DNA from: Macrothele yani
Lineage: Eukaryota > Arthropoda > Arachnida > Araneae > Macrothelidae
Direction: 5' to 3'
Length of the DNA: 64,000 nucleotides
Assembly: GCA_039090855.1 (NCBI GenBank)
Contig: CM076995.1
Location: 116,622,770-116,686,769 of the forward strand
This document shows positions 23,741-36,203 of this stretch, in pieces; position 1 is the first letter of the stretch, and the number at the start of each line of letters is the position of its first letter. The translations under genes and the position numbers were made by a program. Below the pieces are notes generated by a model. The model did no database searches, was not told the DNA's origin, and saw only the letters and a list, made by a program, of their open reading frames with translations.

Positions 23741-24402
23741 GGTGATTCGTGACCTATTTGTTTAGGGCCTGGATAAGAAAGGGTTTTTGACTCTTGGGAG
23801 AAAAGGTTGTAGACTCTTATGAGAAGCATTGCACTGCTTTGACTACCACAAACTGAAAGATATTCAGGCTCTTTAGTTTCAACTGCTTAGCTTCAGTTAC
23901 ATGAAACTTCATTGCCTTTATTGGTATAATTAAAGATAGCACACTCAGATGCAAATCGGGAAATGTAGCTTCGATATTCCTACTTCAGGTTCATGCAGTT
24001 TTAAAGTTTTCTGAAAAGATGGCTTCATGGGAAACAGTGGAAAATAGGGTGCTTATGTGCTGATGATGACCATTTTTGAGTGTTTTTACTTCTTGAAAGT
24101 ATGTTTTAGAAAATAAAAATATATTATTTCATAAGAAAAGTTAGATGGAATTCTGTCTTGCACCTTCAAACCGTATCATAAAACTTTGATGCATAAAATG
24201 CCAGAAAAATTCTTGAAACTGATTCAGGCTAACCGGGTTAATTACTTGATGACTTAAAAAATATTGATTACCATTTGTTATTAGACATTATGTTTTGAAA
24301 AAACAATGCCTCACTTTTTATATTCACTTATACAGGGCCATATAAAAGAGGCCTGAGTATAATGAACGAAAACAGTCAGGCAATGTTACTATACATGGTA
24401 AA

Positions 24403-27400
24403 TACATACATATCACTATGCTGTTCTCTGAGATTCAGAGGTTAGCTCCAAAAAGAAATACAAACTTCCAGATATTTTTACTTATTGTTGTCGTATCAAA
24501 CTTCTCCATTTACAGCGATCTTGACATACAACTCGTGCTTCACTAATATCCATTACATGCCGTACACAAGATCTTTTATACTTCATACTCATAATCTTCT
24601 TCTCATGCAGACACTCTTGAATCTGATCCACCCATGTCTTCCTTGGTCTTCCTCTGCCTTTCCTTCCTGCCACTTGGGCTGAAAAGATTTTCTTAGTAAG
24701 CATTTCATCACTCATTCCTTCAACATGGCCAAACCACCGAAGCATATTGGTCTCCACCTTGCTAACAACATTTTGCTTCACATCACACAACTGCAATACA
24801 TCTTCATTTTTCACACAATTGTATCGTGTCTTGCCACAAAACCCACGTAAGTAATGCATTTCTCCAGCACACAAACGACTCCTATGTTTCTTCTGCAGTA
24901 CCCAGGTTTCACTGCCATACATCAGAGTAGGAACAATTACAGTTTCATACACAGCCATGCGGGACTCTCTAGAGAACCCGTCATTCCTGTGAAAACCTCC
25001 CAGAGCAGCTTTGACTTTCAAAGAAGAATTCACTCGCCTACTGATTTCACCATCCAATTTGTTCTCTCTGTCAAACATGCTTCCTAAATACACAAACTCA
25101 CTCACCTGGTCAATCACAGTGCCATTTATACTTACATTACATTCAGTGCTACCCATTCCTCTCTCAAACACCATAACTTTGGTTTTTCCCTTATTAATAC
25201 TCAGTTTGAATTTCATGCAAACTTCGTGCATCCGAGTCAACATACTCTGCAACTCACTTTTGCTCTCTGCCAACAGGACAGTGTCATCAGCATACAGCAA
25301 TCTACACACACGGATATCACCAAGACATAAACCACTATTATCTATTTTGGCATCACGCATGCATGCATCCATAAATATAATAAACAGCCATGGTGACATT
25401 ACACAACCATGTCTAACTCCTGCACCAATGTAAAACCATTTTGATAAAACACCATTCACTCGTACAAAGCTCTACTACCAGCATGCATAGCTTTTACACT
25501 ATTAAGTAGATTCCCAGTAACACCATATTCATTCAATACCTTCCACAAAAGTGTCCTCTTCACTCGGTCGTAAGCTTTCTCTAAATCTATGAAGGCAGTA
25601 AAAACTTTCTTCCCTACAGCCAGATACTTTTCAATCATTGTGCATAATGCAAAAATCTAGTTAGTGCAGCCTTTACCAGGCATAAAACCACTCTGAACAT
25701 CCCACACTTTCAATGATGTAAGACCCAGTACTTTTTCAATAACAACCTTACCAAACACTTTCCTTGGCACACCCACTAGGCTAATACCACGATAGTTCTT
25801 GCATTCAGTCTGATCACCTTTTCCCTTATACAAGGGAACAATGATAGCATCCTTCCAACCTGAGGGACCATTCCTAACTCCCAGCACAACTGGCAAATTT
25901 CAGTTAACCAGTCAATTATAGAGTCACCATCATATATCAATATCTCTGCAGTTATGCTATCAACTCCCGGAGCCTTACCATTCTGAAGAGATTTTAGAGC
26001 TTTACACACTTCTTCTCTTGAGATCCCTCCTGTGCTTTCATCCCTCATTGTGACATCATCTGCATCTGTCTCAGGATCATCTTTGCTTTCCTGATCTAAT
26101 AACTCACAGAAGTATTCACCCCATCTGTCACTTAACTCATTGGGCTCCCATATCATTTCCCCAAACTCATTCTTCACACAACTTACCACTTTGTTTTCCC
26201 TATTTTTCCTGAGTCTCATGTACTTCCAGAAGGACTTTCTATCTTTCCAAAAAACCAGTTCATGCCTTTTCACTTTCTCCTTCCTATCTTTTTCCTTACT
26301 GTGGCGAACCAGCTTAGCAGCTTCACGCTTCTTACAGCGATATTCATCCACAGAGTCTCTACCTTGCAACATCCCCAAATAGGCTTCCTTCTTTCTCTTT
26401 ACTGCCTCTTCAATCTCACTATTTCCACCGAGCATGACCTCCTACTGTTACCCACTATTGTGGTGCCACAGACCTCTTTAGAAGCAGTGACAACACAGTT
26501 CTTAAAACATTCCCACTTCTTTTCTACATCCCTCTCACCAGACTTCAGATCCTTCAGTCGTTCTCTGAGTAAGTCAGAATACCGCTGGTGATCTTCAAGG
26601 AACCTATCAACTTTTATTCTTTCTATCCTGGGTCTCTTCCTATTCCTTTTCCTCCAACCAACATCAAGTTTCACTCGTGACTCTACCAAGTAATGATCAG
26701 AACCAACATTCGCACCTCTCATCACACGGGTGTCAACAACTAAGTGTTTCAAACGCTGATCGTGGACAACAAAATCTATCACACTCTTTTGACCAAGAGT
26801 ACGATTTTCCCAAGTATATGTGTAGATATACTTGTGGTTGAAAAATGTATTAGATACACACAAACCATTCTCAATGCAGAGTTCAATTAATCTTTCACCA
26901 TTATCATCCACACAAGGATCATTAAACTTACCCAGAACATTGTCAGAAATTGCATTCTGCACACCTACTCTAGCATTGAAATCCCCTGCTATTATAACTT
27001 TTTCGTTAGCACCAAACTGGCTCAAAACAGCTTTTAGCTCATTCCAGAAATCTTCCTTCTTATCAGAAGGTTTCGAGTCACAAGAAGCATACACAATAAT
27101 TACAATTCTCTGAAGTTTCACTTTCAAACGAATCCAGAGAATTCTCTCACTTATGCAACTGTAGTGAATCAAGTTGTTCTTCGTCTTTTCACTTAAAATC
27201 ACACCTACACCAGCCTGTCCTCTCATATTATCCAATACTCCAGACCACACACTCACCGTGCCATTCACTTCTTCTACCCCAATTTCCTTCTTTTTGGTTT
27301 CACTTACACGCAGCACATCCAGTCTATACTTATTCATCTCCTCAATCACCTCACTCATCTTGCCATTTACACCTCTAGTATTCCATACACCAATCTTACA

Positions 27401-27773
27401 TTCACTCAGCAGAGATCTGTTTCTCATACGCCGTTTAGAAAGTCCAAGTCGATTCCGTGGTGGACTGTCCTTCTCAAGTGTGGTAGGTCCACCATATCCC
27501 ACACTTGAGTCATTCTTAATATTTCTTTTTGTCTTTTTATTCAGGTAAATACATCAGTGTGGGGGATTAGCCCACAGCTGAGGGTTCCAGTTGGTCATTC
27601 AATCTAAGGATTCTGGAACAAAACCCAGTGAGTTGGGGTCTTTTCGCCAATGTCACACAGAACTAGCTTGCACCTCTCCAAAATTTACAGAGGCCCTAGT
27701 TGCTGTTGTGTGTGCCATTGTTACCACGGAGCGCCCCGAGGAGGCAAACCCATCGCTCACTGCGACTGCCCGC
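24403..27773 (-). mobile_element. Full-length RTE-like LINE, second family
   Basis: 3,371 bp flanked by a 14-bp target duplication, ctatacatggtaaa, at 24389-24402 and 27774-27787. The 3' end on the - strand finishes in a gtatgt-type short repeat. Copies of the same 3' end are at 12690, 44888 and 60905. Frames are long, so it is younger than most elements here. Confidence 0.93.
24482..27502 (-). pseudogene. LINE endonuclease-reverse transcriptase, nearly intact
   Basis: Endonuclease in a 367-codon frame (26399-27502): CKIGVWNTRGVNGK, VIIAGDFNARVG, SVIDFVVHDQ, GSDHYLVESRV. RT follows: NGKAPGVDSITAEI (25776-26435), IIVPLYKGKGD and NYRGISLVGV (25657-25896), VFTAFIDLEKAYDRVKR (25456-25638), then a 325-codon frame (24482-25459) with VRHGCVMSPWLF, the active-site YADD in CRLLYADDTVLL, and the thumb-like tail MLRWFGHVEGM. 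Only a few frame breaks (near 26400, 25800, 25640, 25457) separate it from one long ORF. Confidence 0.92.
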
Positions 27774-27829
27774 CTATACATGGTAAAGAATAGTTGAAAT
27801 GACAGAAAACAGGAGTAATTTACCTACGT

Positions 27830-28868
27830 TTACAACAATTGCTGAAAGTGCTGTCCTCTGACATCAAGACGCAGCTGCACACAATGGAACATGTTGTTCG
27901 TAACGCACCACAACTCGTGGACAGTAATATGGACTATGGCATTCGTAATGTTCACTTTTAATTCATCAAGGGTTTGCGGATTAGTTGTGTACACTTTCCC
28001 TTTCAATTCTCCCCACACATAAAAGTCACAGGTGGAGAGATCGAGTGATCTGGGTGGGCATAGTCCTTTCGATACAGTTCTGTCCTCCCCAAACACTTCA
28101 TGCACAGCCCGTAGACTGTTCCGCATCATTGCACCATCCTGCTGAAAGAAAGCATATGTAGGCTCTTCTTCTGTAAGTGTGGCAACAAATGGGTTGAGCA
28201 GTTGCTGAACATAGCGTTCCAAGTTGATGGTGTCAGTGAAAAAGAATGGGCCGACTATCCTCTTTGTAGACACAGCACACTAAACACCTATCTTTTGGTC
28301 ATACAGAGGAGTCTCCATTGTCTGTCTGGGATTCGTGTCGGTCCAAATCCTGCTGTTTTGTGCATTGCAATACCCGGACAGATGAAACCATGCTTCATCT
28401 GTCATGTAATAAAGTGTTGGGTCCATTTCATTATTGACAATGGTCTCCTGAAACCACTTACAATATTGCATCCATTTTGCATAATCAGGAGTTTTAAGTT
28501 CTTGGAGAGTCGTAACTTTGTACGGTCGAAAATGCGAATCCACCTTAAGTATGTGTCGGCATGACGTGGCAGATATTCTCGTTGCAGACTATAATTGGCG
28601 AATCGACTTCTGAGGGCTTTGTAACATCATTGTGCACACGTCCTTGATATTGTCTTCAGTATGAATTGTCTTGGGTTTTTTTTTTTTTTTTCCTGTTGCA
28701 CACCGTGCCGGCTTCACAAAATTTCTGCACTAACTTCTGTACCACTGATTTCTCCAGTGCTGCACAGTGTGGAAATTTTTCTGTAAAGAACTCATATAAA
28801 ACCTTGTATGAGTTATTTCTGAAATACTGTTCCACAATAAAAATCTGCTATTCCGTACTTAAAACCAT
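27830..28868 (-). pseudogene. Tc1/mariner-superfamily transposase, broken
   Basis: Starts at ATG 28868. HTH segment FPHCAALEKSVVQKLVQKFC, interrupted by a stop at codon 7 and by an A/T run at about 28677-28692. Catalytic stations: YMTDEAWFHLSGY (first Asp), FFQQDGA (second), PPRSLDLSTCDFYVWG (third). Counting the second Asp to CDF gives about 36 intervening residues, so it is neither classic mariner (34D) nor Tc1 (34E); it resembles the DD37D-like insect group. Subgroup uncertain. Confidence 0.82.
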
Positions 28869-29275
28869 TTCCGTTGCCTTTGTTCTCTCTTCACTTACAC
28901 TTATGACCGCATACCTATACTGCTTTGGCTGTGACTAACAACTCCTGAGAATTCCTTTGCCGCTGTACACTCAGAAACCGGTTAGAAGTGGAACAAAGCT
29001 ATTTTAACTGGAAACCCGCCAAACAACTTTAACCCGCTTAACAACGTCTGGCCCCAGGGCCTCTTTTATATGGCACACCTGGTATCTTTCATTGTTGATT
29101 TCACTTTTCCAGAAGCTCCAATTTTAGATAATATAAACACCCAGATCTGTCTGTCTCTCTGGAATGCTTGACGTCACAGCAATTTCTGCATTGTTGTGCT
29201 ATCACTTATGGATCAATTCGTGTGCTCTTGCGATGTGAAAATGGTTGCCTGCTATATAATAGCACGCGATTACTT

Positions 29276-29865
29276 GAACTTCATACCGAAGCTTGCTTTT
29301 TCTACAAAATAATGCGACATCTGGCATTAGCACCCGATCTAATTCGAAGACGGATTATCAATGACTCGAGTTCTATTTTTCTGATCTACAAAATTTGAAT
29401 TGAAATCTTAATAACACAGCAAGTTGAGTTTGCACGTGATCACATTGATGTCAAGGTGATAGCATGCTAATTTAAAAACATTGGATTATCAATGACTCGA
29501 GTTCTATTATCCGATCTACAAAATTCGAATTAAAATCTTAATATCATGGCAAGTGGCATTTGTATATTAATTTAATTTAGCACAATTCGAATATTAATTT
29601 GTATGCTTTAATTATTTTTAACTTTTTTAATTTAACTAATTTTCCGAGTTTAGTGCTGATTATATTATACAGTTTGCAAAATATCGATCTATCTAAATGC
29701 TCTAACTTACAATAAAAACTGAAATCTTGTGATGTTGAAGTGAGCAAAATTGCATCTAAAAAACAGATGTCGTCCCAACAGCACATTGTCGATAATTTAG
29801 AAAGTTCCGATTTGTAATGCCAGATGTCGCATTATTTTGTAGAAAAAGCTTCGGTATGAAGTTTC
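29276..29865. repeat. Inverted-repeat element, ~590 bp
   Basis: About 50-bp arms (gaacttcataccgaagct... at 29276-29328; inverted at 29816-29865) with only a few differences. Inside, a 73-bp direct repeat (ggattatcaatgactcgagt...) occurs at about 29353 and 29483. No ORF, no clear target duplication. Confidence 0.75.
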
Positions 29866-30195
29866 ACACTAACCTTCGAATAGGACAGTCTAAAACAACT
29901 CGTGAACGGAATAACAAGTGTGCCGGAGTAAAAGTAATTTAACACAACTGGACTACAAGAAAAATTGTTAAACAACAACAAATATTTCCCACAGAATGTT
30001 TATTTATCACGAGGTCTTGAAAAACGGAAATAAGTAGCATATAATTTTCAGTTCTAACATGAATGAGTTCTTACTAAATAAGTTTTTATTATATTTTCTT
30101 ACAAAAGAGACGGCATCTGTTTGATTTGTTTTCAATCTGCTTTAATTGAAAATTTCATCGTCTTAGGACGAGAAAGATCCCCCATATATTAATAT

Positions 30196-32089
30196 TAGGG
30201 CTGTCGATCGATCAATATTTTTAATCGGTTAATATTTCACCATTGATCGATTAATCGGTAATTTGATCGAGTGATAAAAAATACTGTCACAAAAAATATA
30301 CGACTATAAATTACATTATGCATTATTCTATGGATACTACCAAATCCGTTGTCTAAAATGTTAGAGCGTTGAATGTATCGTAGCCTGTTAATCTAGTAGT
30401 ATTCATTGCTTTACTTTATTTAAAAAATCAGAAATACACATTAATAATAATTACCTTAAACCTGGTTTGCAGTCACTGCTTTAGCCAAAATTTTAAGCAC
30501 AAGAGCTTGTCAACATTGAATGGTTTAAGCGAAGTACGAAGTTTGTTAACAACAATACCAGCGGTACTAAACACTCTTTCACTTGGCACAGATGTTGCTG
30601 GAATGTACAACTGTTTTGCTAAAGTAGCAAGCAACAGCAACTGTAGTGCATGAGTTTTCCACAACTGACTGAAGAGGATCTGTAAAATTGTCGTCGAGTT
30701 CAGGCAAGCTCTGATAAACTTGAAGCTCTAACTCTATCGGTGTGCTGACATTTGTGTGTTCCTTTATTTCTGTTTCTGGAATCGACGAATTGTCAAAACA
30801 TAGTTTTCTTCGTTTATGTTGCACATTACTTTGTTCTTGGTGTAAGGTCAGCTGTTGATTTGTGCTACTGGATGAAATTCTGTTCCACACTATCTCGATT
30901 TTTTCTGGTATACAGCGAAGTGTCTTGAATCGAGGGGTCAAGGGCAGTAGCTTCTTCGTACTTGTATAAAGGCCATTGACTGAGTCTTTCCGTCAGATCA
31001 TTGAGCAACATAGCTTTAATTCTGCAAATTTATGCTGGGTCGGTATCGGACAATCTCATTGCGCTTTTGGGATGTGTAAAAGCAGGAATTACAACACTGG
31101 CAGTTACGTACTTGTGACCTCCAAGTATTTCAGTGATTTCCAAGCAAGGTTTCAATACGCTGATTAGCTTTTCAAGCACTTCCTACTCAACTGTTGTCAG
31201 AACAGGGGTATTCGATGCGTTTTCTACCAGAATGTTGTCTACTGCGTTTTTAGTTTTCACAAGACTTTCCACTATGATGCAGGTACTATTCCAGCATGTC
31301 ACGATGTCCTGTTGCAGCTTAGTGCCAGTAAGATCAAGTTCTTTTTGCTTAGACGAGAGTGTAGCCTCTAAATTTGAGCTGTGTTTGAAAGGTCCTACAA
31401 TTTTTCGGCATTTAGCTAGAACCTTTTCCATCGATGCGAATGTAAGAGCTTTATTTATACTTAACTGTAAAGTATGTGCCGAACATCTTACACTGTCAAA
31501 CTTGATCTTTTAACGCAAAGTACAATATTTCTGGCATTATCAGTGCAGATGGCAACAAGCTTGTCCGTTAGTTCCAATTTTTCGACAGGTTCCTCAAATT
31601 CAGTTGTACACTGATTTGCAGTATGCTTCTCAATCACCTGTTTCAGTTGAAAAGTTGCATCACAATCATGCCACTCATTGTCAATCCAGTGTACTGTTAT
31701 TGCTAAGTAGCTGTCGTTAGCGAGCGAGGTCCAAAAATCTCCAGTTAAACTCACATGGGAAGGTCTTTGTAATTCATTAAACATTCTTGACTACTCAATG
31801 TCGTAAATATGGACAACTTTAACTTTGCCCAGACGATTCTGATAGTGGTGACTGCCAGATTTAAACTCCCATCGTCATAAAAAGGCTAGTTTTCAAGAAG
31901 TGAAGACATGAGCACAAATTGGTGTATTCAACAAATTCAAAACGATATGCAATTTATTTCAAGTTTCTGATGAATTTTATTTTTATACTAATTTTTTAAG
32001 TAACCGATTAATCGGAAGAAGAAAATAATCGGCGACAAAAAAATTGATCGATTAATCGGTTGATTAATCGATCAAACCTGACAGCCCTA
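30196..32089 (-). mobile_element. hAT transposon
   Basis: 1,894 bp with perfect TIRs TAGGGCTGTC / GACAGCCCTA and an 8-bp duplication attaatat at 30188-30195 and 32090-32097, the hAT signature. Both ends are packed with subterminal palindromic motifs (gatcgattaatcgg and variants; at least four on the left, five on the right), probable transposase-binding sites. Confidence 0.93.
30475..31784 (-). pseudogene. hAT transposase, broken
   Basis: Pieces in order: HVSLTGDFWTSLANDSYLAI (31488-31784), CTDNARN, then QDIVTCWNSTCIIVESL (31183-31431), and the dimerisation tail YIPATSVPSERVFSTAG (30473-30664), the hATC hallmark. A zinc-finger (BED) start is not seen and several frame changes occur, so the gene is dead. 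Confidence 0.9.
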
Positions 32090-33713
32090 ATTAATATTTA
32101 TTTAAAACTTGAAAGCAACCATCCTAGGACAGACTATAGGCTGGTTTTTAGTTGTTTAGTTTGCACGCTGTTTTTAAAATATTAACTTTATATCCTGTTC
32201 TGACCCGTACGTGCAACCCATGACTAGTGCTTTTTGCCTTATTACTTGTGTGCTATTCATTGTTACCATGATGCTTCAATATGTTACCACAAAGCTACAT
32301 CCCCCACTTGTTCAATGTTTAGCATTTAGTGGGCATGTTTTGTTTGAACAGTCTCACTATGTAAACAGAATGACTAAGTATATATTACGAAATATGCAAT
32401 TCATGAGGCAACCTTAAGGGTTGTATTGTGGTATAAACGTGCTTTAGATTAAATATACATAATATGTAAGGTATTGTTTACCTGATATTGTCAAAGTATT
32501 TTGCACATTGTTGCTCTGTGAGGCACGTTGCCCCAGCCCGAGAGGTCTTTTATGTTACAGGTTTTTGGTTAGGTAAAATATTTTTTAGATATAAAACAAT
32601 TTGGTTATATATTTTCAGTTCAACATTCATTCATTTGCCCAATCAAACGTTTTAAATTTACTATTAATTAAAAGATTGTAGTAGAAAGAGTTATACTCAT
32701 TGGGTCAAGAGACGTCTCACAAGGGGTTCATCATCACGTTGTTACGGCGAGCGCTTTCGGTATCTCTAAACAACAGCAAGTTCTTGTTAGTACAGAACAG
32801 CTGCCATAGGATTCACATTAGCAATAAATAGCCTCCAAACAATGGAACCCTCTAACAGTGGTCAACAGGCACCCCAGTCAGTCAGTTAGGAGTGAGGACT
32901 AACAGACACCTTGTCTTTTAAGATTTTACTTAGCTTCAGCAGGTAAGATGAGGGCAAAGAATGTTGCTAAATGAACTGTGTCATGGGTAAGAGGGTTGCA
33001 TTATGGTGGGGAAGACTGCTTGCTTAAGTGAAATGCATTAAAATCTAACTAGAAGTATGATGGGGTTTTTTTGGTTTGGTACCTGTGGGTTCTGTTCCTG
33101 ATTTTTCACATGTGACCACCTTACTGTGCAGTTACACTTCTGTCCTTAAAATTAGGTTTTTCTTTCCAGTTGGAAACCCTAATCTCCTAGCTTAACTATT
33201 TCTAAAGGCAATTTAAGACTAAGGGTCAGATACTGCCCTCCTAAAATCCTCTACACCGTGATTAATTGTTTAAGTTTAGGTCATCCAATTCTAATGAACA
33301 ATAGGAAGAGATGACAAGAAAAAACCCTTAAAATTCTATTCCTGGTTCAAAAATTCAGCTGCAAACTATCGTGGCATTTATTGCTCTAAATCTGGATATT
33401 TTCACTCTTGAACTAAGCTCAGGTTTCTGTAGGCTAACTTATGCAATCTGATCTTCTCATTGCTACAGTTGTTGATTACATATTAATTTTAATTCCCTGT
33501 TGACTTAAAGGATTTGCTCAGCCCCAAATGCAGTATATTAATTTATGCCTAACTGCTGAACAACAGCCACCTCCAGCCATGGTAACTTTTTTTCAGTTCA
33601 AGCAGTGTCAATTATTCAGAGGTTTCATTGTATTTGTATGTTTGCTGCAGTATCACTCTTCAAGCATTGTAGAAATGTGATTTAGTTCTTATATCACTAA
33701 TATTTTTTTAAAG

Positions 33714-33909
33714 GTCACAAAAGAAGCATAACTATAATTTTGAGTTGTACATGGGCCAAGGAGATGATAGTGGATTAGGTGCTACTCCAGAACCAGAGGA
33801 TCAAGACAGTAGTTTGGATAATCTAAACTCCACTGCCAGGTCTGATATCAGTGAAGATGTGACGTCAGAGTCGGAGAGTGTTGACAGTGATGCTCGCTGT
33901 TCTGATAAG
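33714..33909 (+). CDS. smash: LMO7-like gene, exon 4 (acidic linker)
   Basis: 196 bases after acceptor ttaaag and before donor gtaaaa. The leading G completes an Arg codon begun by AG of exon 3, then 65 codons follow to phase 0. Product: SQKKHNYNFELYMGQGDDSG, then an acidic Ser-rich stretch with PEPEDQDSSLDNLNSTARSD. No domain recognised; composition suggests a disordered linker with phosphorylatable Ser clusters. Frame and splice phase fit both neighbours. Confidence 0.82.
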
Positions 33910-34685
33910 GTAAAAAAGCTTTTACATGTATGTGCATGTTGACATGAGTGTAGTGATATATTATGTAATACAATAGCATTGTACTTCTGGGCCAGAGGAG
34001 GTGTTTACATCCAGTGTACTGAGAACTCACAAGTTTGCTTACCCAGTAATATTACCACAAAAGAGTGCTGGGATAGCACAAGAACAATATGGGAAAATAC
34101 TGTTGAACATGTTACATACAATAACAATGAGCAGAATTAGTTCACTCAAAGTACATGTACTTTTTGCTTAAGTTATTAAGTAAACCAGGCAGTGACCAGC
34201 AATAACATGCATATTTATATGAAACTTGGTAATTATTTTTTGTAAAATCTGTTTACAATTTCAGAACTGAGTTGACATGCTGCTGGCTGTGTGCTTTAAT
34301 TCTGCTCATTGACATACCCAGTAAGAGCATTAGGGATTCTAATGATGATTTTCAGTTAACCTGCTGTTGCTTTGGAAGTGTTGGTTTTGAGAAAAAATTC
34401 TGTAAAATCACAGACTAATTCTGCCTTTTGCTGAAATTGTGGGGTCTTCATTTTTGGATGCAGATAATTGTAGTCTTATTTATTACTGCATTACTTACAG
34501 TTCCAAAAAACACTCTTTGTTCTTAGCCCTTTGCTGAGCTCACTATTGATATTACATACCATATGTTATTGGTGATGAAATACTTTCTATATATATATGT
34601 ATGTGTGAATTGATTCTAAAATGTTGATTCTAAGAGAACCTCTAAAACTACTGTATTTTTTTACCTAACTGCAGTGAAAATAATA

Positions 34686-35015
34686 TTTAGCAACAATATT
34701 TGGACTGAAGGAATATCATGGAAAAACAAATTACCATTATGAAAGAAATTTTCTTTCCATCCAACTTCCATTTTTGGAAACCTTTTCTCCATTTTAGAGC
34801 TGAAATACAAATATTTATGGAATAAATCATTTGACAATACAGAGTAGGGACAACATCATGAGAGAAAAAAAAATTAAGAGTTCAGCATTCAGTCAAACTT
34901 CCATTTTCAGAAATTGTTGCCCATGTTTTCAAGCTGAAACACAAACATTTTTGCAAAAAATGATATTTAACAGTAACATGGACAGAGTGAACATCACATG
35001 AAAAAACAAAAAAAA
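34686..35015. repeat. Diverged tandem repeat, ~140-bp unit
   Basis: About 2.3 units. ttccattttYRgaaa recurs at 34768 and 34900; agctgaaaYacaaaYatttWtg follows each; and a block ending catcatgRRaaaaac recurs near 34710, 34850 and 34990. Divergence of roughly a quarter implies age. Confidence 0.6.
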
Positions 35016-35282
35016 ACTATGATTATTGGAGATATCTTAAGAAAATTTTGAAAGACAGAATTAGTCCCCATGGGGAAAACTGGAAAAAGCGATCTGGGTA
35101 TGCCCCTTCCCCTCTTCAGGGCAAAATGGTTCTGTGGATCAGGACCAAAATATAATCTGCAACGCACGTCGCCCATCAATGCGATTCTGTTACAGGGCTG
35201 AAAAATGGGCGGTTTTTGGAGTGTTCCAGACACCAGGACGCTGGATAAAAGATCTGATGTTATACTGTGTGTGTCTGTCAAT

Positions 35283-35760
35283 CAACCATTATCAATCCAC
35301 TACTGGATGAATGTCTCCCCAAGTTTACCATGTGGGAGATGGGTGGATGAAATTTGAAAGTAAGCTGGAATGACATGGAGAAGACTAATTCAAGACAAAC
35401 CATTGTGGAAGAAACTTGGGGAGACTTTCATTCAGCAGTGGATTAGTAGTTGTATAGAACTTGGTTCGAGAGCTTTTGGAAGAAACAGTACAATTTTCAA
35501 GAGCAATTTACCATTATGTCTTAATGGAAGTGTTTATGCAGTGCATTCTTCCAGAGAGGGCTTATTTATAGATCAAAGACATAGACCTTAACTAAGAAAG
35601 ATTTTTCAGAGACTGCAAACAGCTCAAAGAAGCGTGGAGATATGCGGGTTTTGCGTAACCAGGAAAGACAGGATGAGGAATACATGGTTTAGGGAAATGA
35701 CAAGAATTGATGACATCATTGTCAAAGTGAAGACCTTGAATTAGCAACAAGCTGGATATA
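35283..35760 (+). mobile_element. Scrambled RTE 3' fragment
   Basis: Three pieces of the 13911-family LINE in abnormal order: an antisense tail (aatccactactggatgaat, 35294-35326), the sense tail (aaacttggggagactttcat, 35412-35444, which pairs with the former), then a more upstream sense segment with RAFGRNSTIFKSNLPLCL (35455-35530) running to about 35750. The tail precedes its own upstream part, so inversion and duplication must have occurred. Confidence 0.72.
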
Positions 35761-36203
35761 TTGCTGGATAATTTCTAAAAAGTCCTTTTTCTGACAATAA
35801 TAAGCATTTCACCTCATTATTTCATGGCATAGAAATGCTTTGAAATACCTTATTCTCAGAAAAAGGAAAAGTTGTAATTGAATGTATTTCAGATTTCTGT
35901 AATTTATATTGACAAGCAGTTTTGGTTATGCAAATGAACTGCTGGAAAATGCAAGGACTATTTAATAAATGCTATTAATATTTTGTGCAATCCTCAGTAG
36001 TTAATGCATATAGGTTGCTTCTCTCTCTTTGATTGGGGAGAGGGCATACATTAGGAAGAAAGATATGCTCTAAATGTAATGGTGAACAAAAAACAGAGAC
36101 AGCTGGTCTTTGGTTTCTTCCTTTAGGTACCAAAGTCTATTCTCTGCATAAAGAATTTAGTAAGTATACTTATCGTGCAGAAAAAAAATAGGCATTGTAT
36201 ATA

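Larger units (their letters stand above)
24333..29082 (-). mobile_element. Mariner-related transposon split by a LINE
   Basis: Ends carry inverted ccatataaaagaggcc (left about 24338, right about 29060-29075), next to TA on both sides (24331-24332 and 29083-29084). Removing the LINE at 24403-27773 and one copy of its duplication leaves about 1.37 kb, the size of a Tc1/mariner element. Only 70 bases of the element lie left of the LINE. Confidence 0.87.
18311..33713 (+). other. Intron 3 of LMO7-like gene
   Basis: 15.4 kb. Holds nested TIR elements, hAT elements, a SINE foldback and a LINE within a mariner relative, listed separately. I see nothing in 20490-20940, 22415-23280, 24115-24330, 29090-29275, 29870-30187 and 32100-33713. 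Confidence 0.75.

Noticed and set aside
34994..35281. 95-codon - strand frame
   Set aside because: Low-complexity start, no homology I recognise, overlaps a tandem repeat edge.
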